The notes under the pieces are model-generated. The model worked only from the letters and a program-made list of their open reading frames with translations. It had not been told where the DNA came from and did no database searches. This document shows positions 44,164-53,067 of a DNA stretch of 64,000 bases, piece by piece; position 1 is the stretch's first letter, and every line of letters starts with the position of its first letter. Source of the DNA: DATEMU01 sp964414585. GTDB taxonomy: Bacteria; Planctomycetota; Phycisphaerae; UBA1845; UTPLA1. Location: NCBI GenBank assembly GCA_964414585.1, contig CAYPXR010000006.1, positions 122,117 through 186,116 on the forward strand, written 5' to 3'. The position numbers and the translations under genes were made by a program.

Positions 44164-45018
44164 ATGACGTCACCCTACGATCGACCGCCGCCGGATTCTT
44201 TGCCGCTGATTCCCACGGCGCGGCCCGTGGACGGAGCGTCTCCCGTCGCTCGCGCCATCGGACCCGGTCCGGACATGACGCGTGCACAGGCGGTCATCGA
44301 CGTGCTGCTGATCCTGGCCTTGTTCTTCTTTTTTCAGGTCGCGCTAGCCGTCGCGGGCATCCCGCAAATTCTGCAACACTTTTTCCCGTCGCTCGGCCCG
44401 TTGTGGGTCAACGTCTGTTACGGCTCGCTGCTGCTGATCGCCATTGCCCTCATTGTCTATCTTCGCCGGCAGACCGCCGCCGATCTTGCCCTGGTGCACA
44501 CGTCCGCCGGGAAGCTCGCGGCGTCGACGATCCTCTCAATCCCGCTTTGCTACGCGGGCATCTTCATCACCGTCCCTATTTACGTCTGGCTCGCCGGAGT
44601 GGACCTGGAGGGCATGGCCAAGGAACGCTTCCAATTCTTCGAGATGGTCCCGCATCTGTCCTTCTGGCAGTCGGCCGCGTTTTCCGCATTCGTCGGGGTG
44701 CATGAAGAAATTTTGTTTCGGGGATTTATCCTCGGGAGGCTCCAGGCCCTTTTTCGCTCGAATATCGCCGCAATCCTCGTTAGCAGCGTCGTTTTTGGCC
44801 TGCTGCACTTCTACCAGGGCCCCATTGGGGTCGTACAAACGGCCACGGTTGGCATGGTTCTTGCTACGGTGGTGATCCGCACGAGGAGCCTGTGGCCGGC
44901 GATCCTTGCTCATGCGGCATTCGACACGATCGGCCTGACTTTGATTCCGTTGTTGCAGGAGTTTTTCAAGGACGCGTTGGAGCAGATCACGACGACACAA
45001 GCGACCTCCGCCCCGTAG
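44164..45018 (+). CDS. CPBP-family intramembrane glutamic protease (Abi/CAAX-type)
   Basis: The 284-residue product has about seven membrane helices and the family motifs: VHEEILFRGFILGRLQ (E-E-x-x-x-R), then FGLLHFYQGP (the H) and ILAHAAFDTIGL (second His-containing motif). These proteases cleave membrane substrates, for instance CAAX-type or bacteriocin-related peptides. The N-terminal about 40 residues are Pro-rich and cytoplasmic. It is the last gene of the hydrolase-GH3-protease run. Confidence 0.85.
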   Translation: MTSPYDRPPPDSLPLIPTARPVDGASPVARAIGPGPDMTRAQAVIDVLLILALFFFFQVALAVAGIPQILQHFFPSLGPLWVNVCYGSLLLIAIALIVYLRRQTAADLALVHTSAGKLAASTILSIPLCYAGIFITVPIYVWLAGVDLEGMAKERFQFFEMVPHLSFWQSAAFSAFVGVHEEILFRGFILGRLQALFRSNIAAILVSSVVFGLLHFYQGPIGVVQTATVGMVLATVVIRTRSLWPAILAHAAFDTIGLTLIPLLQEFFKDALEQITTTQATSAP

Positions 45019-45076
45019 AGGCCTCCCGTTTCCCGGCGCGGCATTCATCGGCGGCAGCGACTACAATTGATACTTT

Positions 45077-48000
45077 ATGGAAATGCAAAATAACGATTAC
45101 ATACGTCGGCAAAGAAACCCCCTTTCGGCCCTCATCAACCTCTTCGACAGCATCTGGCTGGGTATCTTCTGGATGGCGGCGATCGTCCTTTACGCCACCG
45201 TGGGGTCCGCGATCCCGCCGGCTCGCCAGGAATTTGAGCTGACCGAGTTTCAATATTTCAACCACTGGATCTTTGTCACGCTCATTGCGCTGTTCTGCGT
45301 CAATCTCGTGGTGACGACGGTTCGGCGGATCAAATTCAATCCGCGCAATCTCGGTGTCCTCACCGTTCACACCGGCCTGCTCGTACTCTGTGCCGGCAGC
45401 ATCATTTATTTCGGGCGAAAAATCGAGGGCGACGTCTGGCTCGACGCGCCGGCGGTCCGCGTCATTTCGGTCGACCGGTTTCGCACCGACCCGGAACAGG
45501 CCGTCATCGGAAAGGTCATCGCCGTCCAGGGCCGCGTGTGGGAAACGAACATGCCGATGTTGGGCGGCCACCACCGCGTCGAGGTCGCCTCGGTCGAGCA
45601 TGACGGACTGGTCACGGCGAAGCACGTCACCCTGAAAGCGCAGGTCGGCAACGGTCCCGAACAGACGATCGAACTGGATCAGTCGAAAGAAGGCGGTGCG
45701 TTCGCGAAACTCGGCGACAAGCTGGTTCTCGCGCTCGCCCCGGCCAATATCGCTGATTCATTTTACGACGAATCCACTCCGATCCTTGCCATCGAGGGGC
45801 GCGGTCACACCGAAACATTTGAGTTGCCGGGACTGCCCTACTACAAGGAGCGGTTCCTTTCCGACGGCGATCCGATCGTCGACACCCAGGGGCGCAAGGT
45901 GGAGTCCGATCGCGCCTTGGCGATTCATCCGTTCGAATACTGGCAGATGCCGATCGCGCTCACCGATCCTGAACGCGCGATCGCCTCGGACTGGCCGGTC
46001 ACGTTTGAAATTGACGGCTACCTGCCCTATGCAAAACTCGATCCGCGGCCGACCCCCGGCGGCGATCATGTCATGCCGATCGCGCGCGTGGGGCTTTCGC
46101 TTCCGCAGGCGGGACCGGTCGCATCAGAATGGTTGATTCCGATGATGCCGGACCGCTCGATGATCGAAGTGCCCGGCGGGCCGATGGCGGAATTCACCTG
46201 GATCGATCAACAAAAGGACCTCGACCCGGAATGGACGAAGCCGCTGACCGGCACTCACGTCCTCGAGGTCCATGTCAAAGACAAAAACGTCCGCGCGAGC
46301 TACGACGTCGCCGAGGGCAAGACGATCAAGATCGACGGGACCGATTATTCGATCAAGGTTGAACAATTGCAGCCGAGCTGGCCGCTGATGAGCGCCGGCT
46401 TCCAAAACGCGCGGACCCCGATCGCGCTGGTCTGGGTCGAAGGGCCGACGCAGAAGTTTCAGCGGTCGGTGCTGGATCGCTATCCGGCGCTCAATCAGGA
46501 CCGCGATCGACAGGGCAAGCGGGTCGATCCGAACAAGGCGATCGTCGATGACAACATCGAACTGCGCTATTTCGACGCCTCCCGCGATCGCTATCGCGTC
46601 GTCGCCGGGCAGTCCCTCTCGCCGACGCTGATTCATACCGCGCCAGGCGGGAAGCGGACGGTCAAGCCGCTGGGCGCAACGGCGACGGAGCGGTCGGAAG
46701 GTGGCTCGACGTTTGCATGGGCCGATTACATCATGAATCCCCGATTTGAAACCCAGGCGGTGGTCATCCCCGAGCGGGATCGCCGGCCCTTCGGCACGGT
46801 GCGTCGCGGCGAATCGGCCATTCGCGTTCACCTGCGTTCGACCCATGGCGACTGGGAGCGGCGCGTCTGGGTGCCGTTCAGCCTTTACAACACGACACAC
46901 GACGGCACCACTCCGACGGCGGTCGCCGACGTGCCGGGCCTGGGCGAACTCCGCTTCACTTATGGTCGCGCGATTCGTCCGCTCCCGGCGAAGCTCGCGT
47001 TGGAATGGTTGCAGACTGATTTTTACCCCGGTCGACAGCAACCGAGCGGATGGACCAGCCACTTTCGCAAGCAGGACTATGATTCCAACGTCGTGGTTCG
47101 GGACAAGGCGTTTCTCAACAACACGGCGCGCGTCGGCGAATGGACGCTCTTTCAGTCGCAGGCCGCGGGCGATCACGAATCCTGGACCGTGCTCGGCGTC
47201 GGCAATCGCCAGGGGGTGATGGCGATGCTGGCGGGATGTGCGTTGATCTCCCTGGGAATGGCCTATGCGTTCTGCGTCAAACCGATCCTGGTTCGACGCC
47301 GAAAGCAAGGATACACGAACATGAAAAACAAGAATGATTCCGGGACCGATGGCGACCGAACCGCCAAAGCTTCGCGACGACCGGCCGCCGTTGTCGGCCT
47401 GATCGCGCTCCTCGCATGGGGCTCGCCGGCGCGATCGGACGACGCGGCGGAAAGGGTTCCCGAGGCGGCGAAATCGCTGGCGGCGATTCAATCGCAGATC
47501 GACCTCGATCAGCTCGGCGCGATCGCCCTTCAGCACAGTTGGCGATATTCGACCATGGATTCCTGGGCCCGCGACGCCGTCAAGAGCGTCCACGGCGCCA
47601 AACCGCTCTTCGGGCTCGACCCGGTTGTGGCGGCGATTGAACTGATGTTCAACGAGCAGGCCTACCACGATCAACCGATCATCTACATCAAGGACCGGCC
47701 GATTCTCAAGGAGTTGACCTCTCATCCCATTCAACTCAGCGACGAGGAGCGGTCTCGCATCATCAAAACGGGAATGGTCAGTTTCGACTTTCTCTCCTCG
47801 CCCGGCGTTTCCGCGCGGATTGAGCAACTCTCGATGGACCCGCTCAAGAAGACGGCAATGGACCGACTGTCCAACACCCTGGGCTATTACCAGTCCGCCG
47901 CATTAACTTGCACGATCGTCCCCGATCCGTCGGGAACCCACGACACGCCCTGGATTTCGATCGCGGATATCGAACGTCACACCGGTAGTGTTCCGACGTC

Positions 48001-49195
48001 CGGCGCCGGGGCCCGGCTCGTTTCCACCTATGCTGACTGGAAGAAGGCGTGGCTGGCCCGCGATGTCGCCGGGATCAACGCCGCGATCAAGGGACTCGAT
48101 GAGTTGCTGCCGGCGCTGGCTCCCAAGGGCGTTTATCCGACGCTCGACCAGCGCCATGCCGAAGTGACCTATCGCCGGCTCGGCCTGATCCGCTGGGGCT
48201 GGGTCTGCTACATCATGGCGTTCTTCGTTTCGATCTTCGCCGTCGCCACGCAGTATCGGTGGGTGCGCACGCTCGGCCTGGTCCTGCTCATCGGGGCGAT
48301 CGGCCTGCACGGCGCCGATCTGGCCATGCGCTGGCGGGTCATCGGCCGCATTCCCGTCGCCAATATGTACGAAGCCATCGTCTCGTCGACCTGGGTCGGC
48401 GCCGTCTTCGGCCTGACGCTGGAACTCTTCCTGAGGAAGCGCGTCTACCTGCTCAGCGCGGCCCTGCTCGGATTCTTCGCGCTGTCGCTACCGGAACTGC
48501 TCCCCAACGTTGTCGACAACAAGCTCGGCGGCATGATGCCCATCCTTGACGACATCATGCTCCGCATTCACACCGTGCTCATCATTTCCAGCTACGCCGT
48601 CATCACGCTGGCCTTCGGCGTGGCGAACTGTTACCTGTTCGTCGCCGCTTTCCGCGAGCGATCGCCGCTGGCCCAGGGGACGATCGGCGCGCAGGCCGGC
48701 GCACTCGTTTGTCTCATCCTCGCAAAGATGGGTTACATGGATGCCCTGGATACGTCGTGGTTTGTCCTGGCCTTCGCCGGGATGGTCGGCGGCGGCATCT
48801 TCCTGGCCCGCGGGCTCTGTGGAATGCTGCTCCATGCGAAGGCCGCCGCGCCTGCGTTGACGGCCGATGGTTTTCCGGTTCGGGCGAATGTTCTCGATGA
48901 GTTCGACCTCTCCCACCGCGTCCTTCTCTATACGGCGGCGGTCGCTCTCTTCGTGGGGCTCGTGCTGGGCGCTGTCTGGGCGGATTACTCCTGGGGCCGG
49001 CCCTGGGGCTGGGATCCCAAGGAAGTCTTCGCGCTCAACACCTGGCTCATCTACGCCATCCTGATCCATGCCCGATTCGTGACCAAAAAGCGGGCCCTGT
49101 GGACGAGCGTGCTATCCGTCTTCGGATTCGCCGCCATGCAGTTCAACTGGTGGGTCGTCAACTTCTACATCGTCGGCCTGCACAGCTACGCCTGA
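45077..49195 (+). CDS. ccsBA: ResB-CcsA fusion cytochrome c maturation protein
   Basis: The 1372-residue product joins ResB/Ccs1 (about residues 1-740: membrane helices IWLGIFWMAAIVLYATVG, LIALFCVNLVVTTVRR, LGVLTVHTGLLVLCAGSIIY, long periplasmic domain, closing helix) to CcsA (about 1050-1372: eight helices with the haem-handling WWD region WADYSWGRPWGWDPKE). System II enzymes export haem and attach it to apocytochrome c. Residues 749-790 (starting MKNKNDSG, then VVGLIALLAWGSPARSD) look like an internal signal peptide, so the join looks like two once-separate genes fused in frame. No reading-frame break was found. Membrane-bound. Confidence 0.9.
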   Translation: MEMQNNDYIRRQRNPLSALINLFDSIWLGIFWMAAIVLYATVGSAIPPARQEFELTEFQYFNHWIFVTLIALFCVNLVVTTVRRIKFNPRNLGVLTVHTGLLVLCAGSIIYFGRKIEGDVWLDAPAVRVISVDRFRTDPEQAVIGKVIAVQGRVWETNMPMLGGHHRVEVASVEHDGLVTAKHVTLKAQVGNGPEQTIELDQSKEGGAFAKLGDKLVLALAPANIADSFYDESTPILAIEGRGHTETFELPGLPYYKERFLSDGDPIVDTQGRKVESDRALAIHPFEYWQMPIALTDPERAIASDWPVTFEIDGYLPYAKLDPRPTPGGDHVMPIARVGLSLPQAGPVASEWLIPMMPDRSMIEVPGGPMAEFTWIDQQKDLDPEWTKPLTGTHVLEVHVKDKNVRASYDVAEGKTIKIDGTDYSIKVEQLQPSWPLMSAGFQNARTPIALVWVEGPTQKFQRSVLDRYPALNQDRDRQGKRVDPNKAIVDDNIELRYFDASRDRYRVVAGQSLSPTLIHTAPGGKRTVKPLGATATERSEGGSTFAWADYIMNPRFETQAVVIPERDRRPFGTVRRGESAIRVHLRSTHGDWERRVWVPFSLYNTTHDGTTPTAVADVPGLGELRFTYGRAIRPLPAKLALEWLQTDFYPGRQQPSGWTSHFRKQDYDSNVVVRDKAFLNNTARVGEWTLFQSQAAGDHESWTVLGVGNRQGVMAMLAGCALISLGMAYAFCVKPILVRRRKQGYTNMKNKNDSGTDGDRTAKASRRPAAVVGLIALLAWGSPARSDDAAERVPEAAKSLAAIQSQIDLDQLGAIALQHSWRYSTMDSWARDAVKSVHGAKPLFGLDPVVAAIELMFNEQAYHDQPIIYIKDRPILKELTSHPIQLSDEERSRIIKTGMVSFDFLSSPGVSARIEQLSMDPLKKTAMDRLSNTLGYYQSAALTCTIVPDPSGTHDTPWISIADIERHTGSVPTSGAGARLVSTYADWKKAWLARDVAGINAAIKGLDELLPALAPKGVYPTLDQRHAEVTYRRLGLIRWGWVCYIMAFFVSIFAVATQYRWVRTLGLVLLIGAIGLHGADLAMRWRVIGRIPVANMYEAIVSSTWVGAVFGLTLELFLRKRVYLLSAALLGFFALSLPELLPNVVDNKLGGMMPILDDIMLRIHTVLIISSYAVITLAFGVANCYLFVAAFRERSPLAQGTIGAQAGALVCLILAKMGYMDALDTSWFVLAFAGMVGGGIFLARGLCGMLLHAKAAAPALTADGFPVRANVLDEFDLSHRVLLYTAAVALFVGLVLGAVWADYSWGRPWGWDPKEVFALNTWLIYAILIHARFVTKKRALWTSVLSVFGFAAMQFNWWVVNFYIVGLHSYA

Positions 49196-49229
49196 GCGGG
49201 TCGCGGGGTAACTTCAATACGGGAAATTC

Positions 49230-49258
49230 TTGTTTCCGGCGATGACGATCGTTACACT
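49230..49258 (+). promoter_or_regulatory. Sigma-70-type promoter candidate
   Basis: TTGTTT (49230-49235) and TACACT (49253-49258) are 17 nt apart, just before the DUF1570-type gene, whose ribosome site AAGGG follows at 49274. Confidence 0.35.
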
Positions 49259-49285
49259 CTAACGAATCGTTCATAAGGGCCCGCC

Positions 49286-50488
49286 ATGACGCGTCAGATC
49301 ACTCTTGTGCTTGCATTCGTTCTCGCCTTGGGACTAACGGTCGGCGCCGCGGTCGCCGATCCGCCCGGGGAATCTCCGGACGCCAAGGCGAAGCGACCGA
49401 CCGCCAAACGGGACAAACCATCGCCCAAGACCGAGGGCGCGGACGACGAACCCGACGTGGCGGGCGACGACAACGATCGGAACGAGGTGCCGCCCGACGA
49501 GAAGGCGGAAAAGAAAAACCTCAAGCAGCTCGGTGAAAGCTTCAAGCTCAAGCGGACGGCGCATTATTCCGTTTTCTACGATACGAGCGAGGACGATGTC
49601 GCGGTGTTTAACGCCGCGATCGAGCGGACCTATCGATCCTGCGTGAATTACACCAAGCGGCTCGGCATCACGCCCAGGCCGTTGAAACACAAGCTGATCG
49701 CCCATTTTTTCAACCAGGAAGCGGCGTATCGCAATTATGCAAAGAAAAATGTCGGCCCGATTCCGGACCAGGCCATCGGATTCTACGCCCACGACACCAA
49801 CTACTGTTATTTTTACAACATTCGCAACACGGAAGCCTTCAAGAAATATCGGGACGATGCGGAGCAAAAGATCGCCGAAGCAGGCAACAAAATGAAGAGC
49901 GGCAATCTGAGCGCCGACGACCGTCGCGCGCAGCAACTGGAAATGAAAAAGGCGCGCTGGATCATCAACCGGACGAATTCCTTCGGCGGCGGCACGACCG
50001 AGGAGACCCTTCAGCACGAAGTGACTCACCAGGTCCTCTTCAATATTCAGTTCCACAACGCGAAGAACATGGAGAACGTTCTCTTGAACCCGCGGTGGTT
50101 CGTGGAAGGCACCGCGCAGATGTTCGAGCCGATCAGCGACGGCAAGGCGGCGAATTTCGGCCAGTTGAACAAGAACCGTCGCGATGCCTTCCGTGCGCTA
50201 ATGGACCACCGTCACGTGATTCCGCTGAAGGATTTCGTCGTGAATCCTCTGTATCTGCTGCGGAGCGACGCGGGCAATGTCGGCTATCCACAGGCCTGGG
50301 CCCTGACTCATTATCTGAACCGCGCCCGGGCAAAGGACTTGAAGACCTACGTGGAGCTAATCAATTCCCGGCCGAAGGACTACAAGTCCACGCCGGAGGG
50401 GGAATTGGCGACCTTCGAAAAAGCCTTCGGCAAGCTGGACGCCAAATGGGAACGGCGCTGGAAGGCCTGGATGAAGAAGGTGCATTGA
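49286..50488 (+). CDS. Secreted DUF1570-type protein with metallopeptidase-like motif
   Basis: The 400-residue product has a signal peptide (ITLVLAFVLALGLTVGAAVA) and a charged, low-complexity linker (about residues 25-75). The rest contains the gluzincin-type motif LQHEVTHQVLFN (H-E-x-x-H) and a downstream Glu in RWFVEGTAQMFE, as in DUF1570 proteins of planctomycetes. It therefore may be a zinc metallopeptidase acting outside the cell. The end (KWERRWKAWMKK) is a basic helix. It converges with the GT-C/TPR gene with 40 bp between. Confidence 0.8.
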   Translation: MTRQITLVLAFVLALGLTVGAAVADPPGESPDAKAKRPTAKRDKPSPKTEGADDEPDVAGDDNDRNEVPPDEKAEKKNLKQLGESFKLKRTAHYSVFYDTSEDDVAVFNAAIERTYRSCVNYTKRLGITPRPLKHKLIAHFFNQEAAYRNYAKKNVGPIPDQAIGFYAHDTNYCYFYNIRNTEAFKKYRDDAEQKIAEAGNKMKSGNLSADDRRAQQLEMKKARWIINRTNSFGGGTTEETLQHEVTHQVLFNIQFHNAKNMENVLLNPRWFVEGTAQMFEPISDGKAANFGQLNKNRRDAFRALMDHRHVIPLKDFVVNPLYLLRSDAGNVGYPQAWALTHYLNRARAKDLKTYVELINSRPKDYKSTPEGELATFEKAFGKLDAKWERRWKAWMKKVH

Positions 50489-50528
50489 AGTTGTATTGGG
50501 AAGCCCCGCTCTGTATTCCATGCGAATG

Positions 50529-52835
50529 CTAATTTGAGCGTTGGAGTGCCTTCTCGTAATCGTCGCTTAACGCCCGCAGACTCTCGTCGCGGGGCCAGCG
50601 GGCGAGCGCCTCATCGAGCACGGCCCGGGCGCGCGGGAGTTGATCGATGGAGAGCAGCAGCGTCGCCAGGCTGCGATATGTTTCCACGTCTTCCCGGTCG
50701 AGCTTCAGCGCCGCCTCGAATTCCTCTATCGCCGGGCGGGTCTGTTTTTCCAGGAGCAGCATTTTCGCCAGGTTCTTGTGATAGGCCGCGACGTTGGGTG
50801 TGAGACCGATGGCGGTGCGAAAGGCGCCGGCGGCTTCGGCGATACGGCCCTTTTGATATTCCACCTTTCCAAGAAACGCCCAGCCAACCGCGTTTTCGGG
50901 ATGGACCTCGACGCTGCGGCGCAAGTCGCGCTCGGCCGCGTCCAATTGCCCCAACTTGAGCAGGGCCTGGCTCCTTCGCCACAAAGCCCGCCAGTCGTCC
51001 GGCTTTTCATCGAGGACGGTTTCGTATTGCGACCGCGCCTCGTCCGCGCGGCCTTCGGATTCCAGGAGATTCGCGTAGTTCATCCTCGCCTCCCTCTGTG
51101 CCGGCCAGGCGGCCAGCGAATCCCTGAAAAAACGCTCCGCGCGTCCGGGTTGACCGATCAGAAGCAGGATGCCCGCGACAGCGTTGTAAGGGGCCGGATT
51201 AATCGCGCGCGACCACCAGGGCTTCTCTTGCACGGGGACGACCGGAAGCCGTTGGCGCAGGCTCGCCACCTGAATTTCCAATGCCCGCTCGTCGGTCAGG
51301 GCCGGCGGCGCGCTTGCCCACTGTCCCTTCGTGAGCACCGCAACGGTCGGGCTGAAATCGCACAATCGCCAACCGGGCGACTGGAGGATGCGCCGAATTG
51401 TGTCGGGGTTTTCGGCGCCGATGACGGCTGTTTGGAATCCGAATTCCTTTTCCGCCTCGCGCCACGCGGCGTCGTCGCTGATGATGCGCAGGTATCGCTC
51501 GAAGAATTCCTCGCCATAGACCTCGAGCCGCGGATCGATGAAAACGGGATAGCCTTGCGAGAGCAGATAGGACGACTCTCGCATGGTGCTGAAAATCGGC
51601 CGGGGGAAATCATACTTTCGGAGAAATTCAACGGCGCGGAGGGGATAGCGATCGTGCGCGATTCCGACGCCGAATTGATTGGTGTCGTTCTGTTGAATAT
51701 TGAACCGATCCGTCGCGAAGTCCCACATGTAATAGCCGCAGGTCGCCAGGACGAGCAGCGCGGCGATCGGTTGAAGCCGGGCGGCGAGCCGAAGCATTCC
51801 GGGGCGGGCGAGCCGTGTCGACGTGTGAAGGTTTTGCAGGACAAAGGGAACGGCGGCAAGACTGAAGAGCGGCAGGTTGCGAATCGCGGTAAATGCAAGA
51901 TACCCCATGGCTCCGGCAACGATCGTCAGGAATGGATCGAGCCGCCGAAGATTCATCAGTACCGAAACGGCGCAGAGAATGACGAGTATTTCAAAATATC
52001 GAACGGCGACATAGGTCGAATCGAAAGAGAGCGTGCTCTTGAACTCGCCGATCTGCTCCTTGAACGCGGTCCCGTGAATCTCACGGAGGAGCTGGAAGGG
52101 GAAGATCGCGCCATGCCAGCCGTATGGATTCACGAAGCACGCGGCCACACATAGGACAAGAACCGCGAGTGACCTGACAACCTTGCGCCGGGAGTCGGAA
52201 TCGCCTGCGGCCTTGTACCTCCAGTTGATGAATTCGACGAGCAGATACGCGCCGACCAGCGACGGTCCAAGGGCAAAGAGCGTATGCGCGTTGGTCCAGA
52301 TCACCTGCAACAACGGCAGCAGCAGGATCAGCCTGCCGCCATTTCGTCGAGTCCACTGAAGGATCCAGAGGTAGGTCGCCAGAAAAAGATATGTCACCAA
52401 CTCCGGGCGAATGAAGAATCGCTGGCTCGATGCCAGCAAGGCGACCACCAGGACGGCCGCGGTGATGACCGGATTGAGCCGCTTGACGGCCGCCTTGGTG
52501 GCCAATGTGAACGCGGCGATCATGATCAGAATCTTGATGATGACCGTGGCGGCGTATCCCAGGTGCTGCACGGTTTCGTAAAGCCCCAGGCAATAGAGCC
52601 AGCGCAGTTCGATCCAGGGGCGACCGTTGGCCAAGTAGGAAAAAACGTCGACGGTGGGGGGACCATGCAGGCGCACAAATTCACCGGTCTTGAGCTGCCA
52701 CCAAAAATCGGCACCCCAGATTCGTCGAGCCCCGGCGGCACAGATGAGAAGAATGACCGCAACGGCCAGGGGAATGCGCAAAGCCAGCGGTGGTCCGGAG
52801 TCCCTGGAACCTGGCGTCTGGCGGTCGGTTCGCAT
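50529..52835 (-). CDS. GT-C-like membrane protein with C-terminal TPRs
   Basis: The 768-residue product has about ten membrane helices in the first 420 residues (LRIPLAVAVILLICAAGARR, GADFWWQLKTGEFV, then VITAAVLVVALLAS and others) and about five TPRs in the last 220 residues (MNYANLLESEGRADEARSQY, RRSQALLKLGQLDAAERDLR, GWAFLGKVEYQKGRIAEAAG). The W-W-x-L-x-T-G-E pattern after helix 1 is usual in GT-C glycosyltransferase-like or O-antigen-type membrane proteins. The start used is ATG at 52835; 52862 is also possible. It lies alone between converging and divergent genes. Confidence 0.75.
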   Translation of the reverse strand: MRTDRQTPGSRDSGPPLALRIPLAVAVILLICAAGARRIWGADFWWQLKTGEFVRLHGPPTVDVFSYLANGRPWIELRWLYCLGLYETVQHLGYAATVIIKILIMIAAFTLATKAAVKRLNPVITAAVLVVALLASSQRFFIRPELVTYLFLATYLWILQWTRRNGGRLILLLPLLQVIWTNAHTLFALGPSLVGAYLLVEFINWRYKAAGDSDSRRKVVRSLAVLVLCVAACFVNPYGWHGAIFPFQLLREIHGTAFKEQIGEFKSTLSFDSTYVAVRYFEILVILCAVSVLMNLRRLDPFLTIVAGAMGYLAFTAIRNLPLFSLAAVPFVLQNLHTSTRLARPGMLRLAARLQPIAALLVLATCGYYMWDFATDRFNIQQNDTNQFGVGIAHDRYPLRAVEFLRKYDFPRPIFSTMRESSYLLSQGYPVFIDPRLEVYGEEFFERYLRIISDDAAWREAEKEFGFQTAVIGAENPDTIRRILQSPGWRLCDFSPTVAVLTKGQWASAPPALTDERALEIQVASLRQRLPVVPVQEKPWWSRAINPAPYNAVAGILLLIGQPGRAERFFRDSLAAWPAQREARMNYANLLESEGRADEARSQYETVLDEKPDDWRALWRRSQALLKLGQLDAAERDLRRSVEVHPENAVGWAFLGKVEYQKGRIAEAAGAFRTAIGLTPNVAAYHKNLAKMLLLEKQTRPAIEEFEAALKLDREDVETYRSLATLLLSIDQLPRARAVLDEALARWPRDESLRALSDDYEKALQRSN

Positions 52836-53067
52836 TCCCTGATGGATCGTCCTGCTGGGCAAGTCCCCTGATTCTAACCGATCCTAACTTTAAGAATCGA
52901 CGCAGGGAGGCGGGAACTCCACGGGCACCATGATCGTATGTCAATGGAGCGGCCTCCTGCCTGATGTCTGAGACCATCATGCCCCAAGACGGCCGATTTG
53001 ACGCTCTCCGGAGGGCTCTGTATTGTCCAAGTCTCGGATCGGTACCGTGAAAACAGGCTCTTCCACG

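Noticed and set aside
46124..47827. 567-residue minus-strand frame inside the ResB-CcsA gene
   Set aside because: Arg-rich shadow of a well-supported gene.
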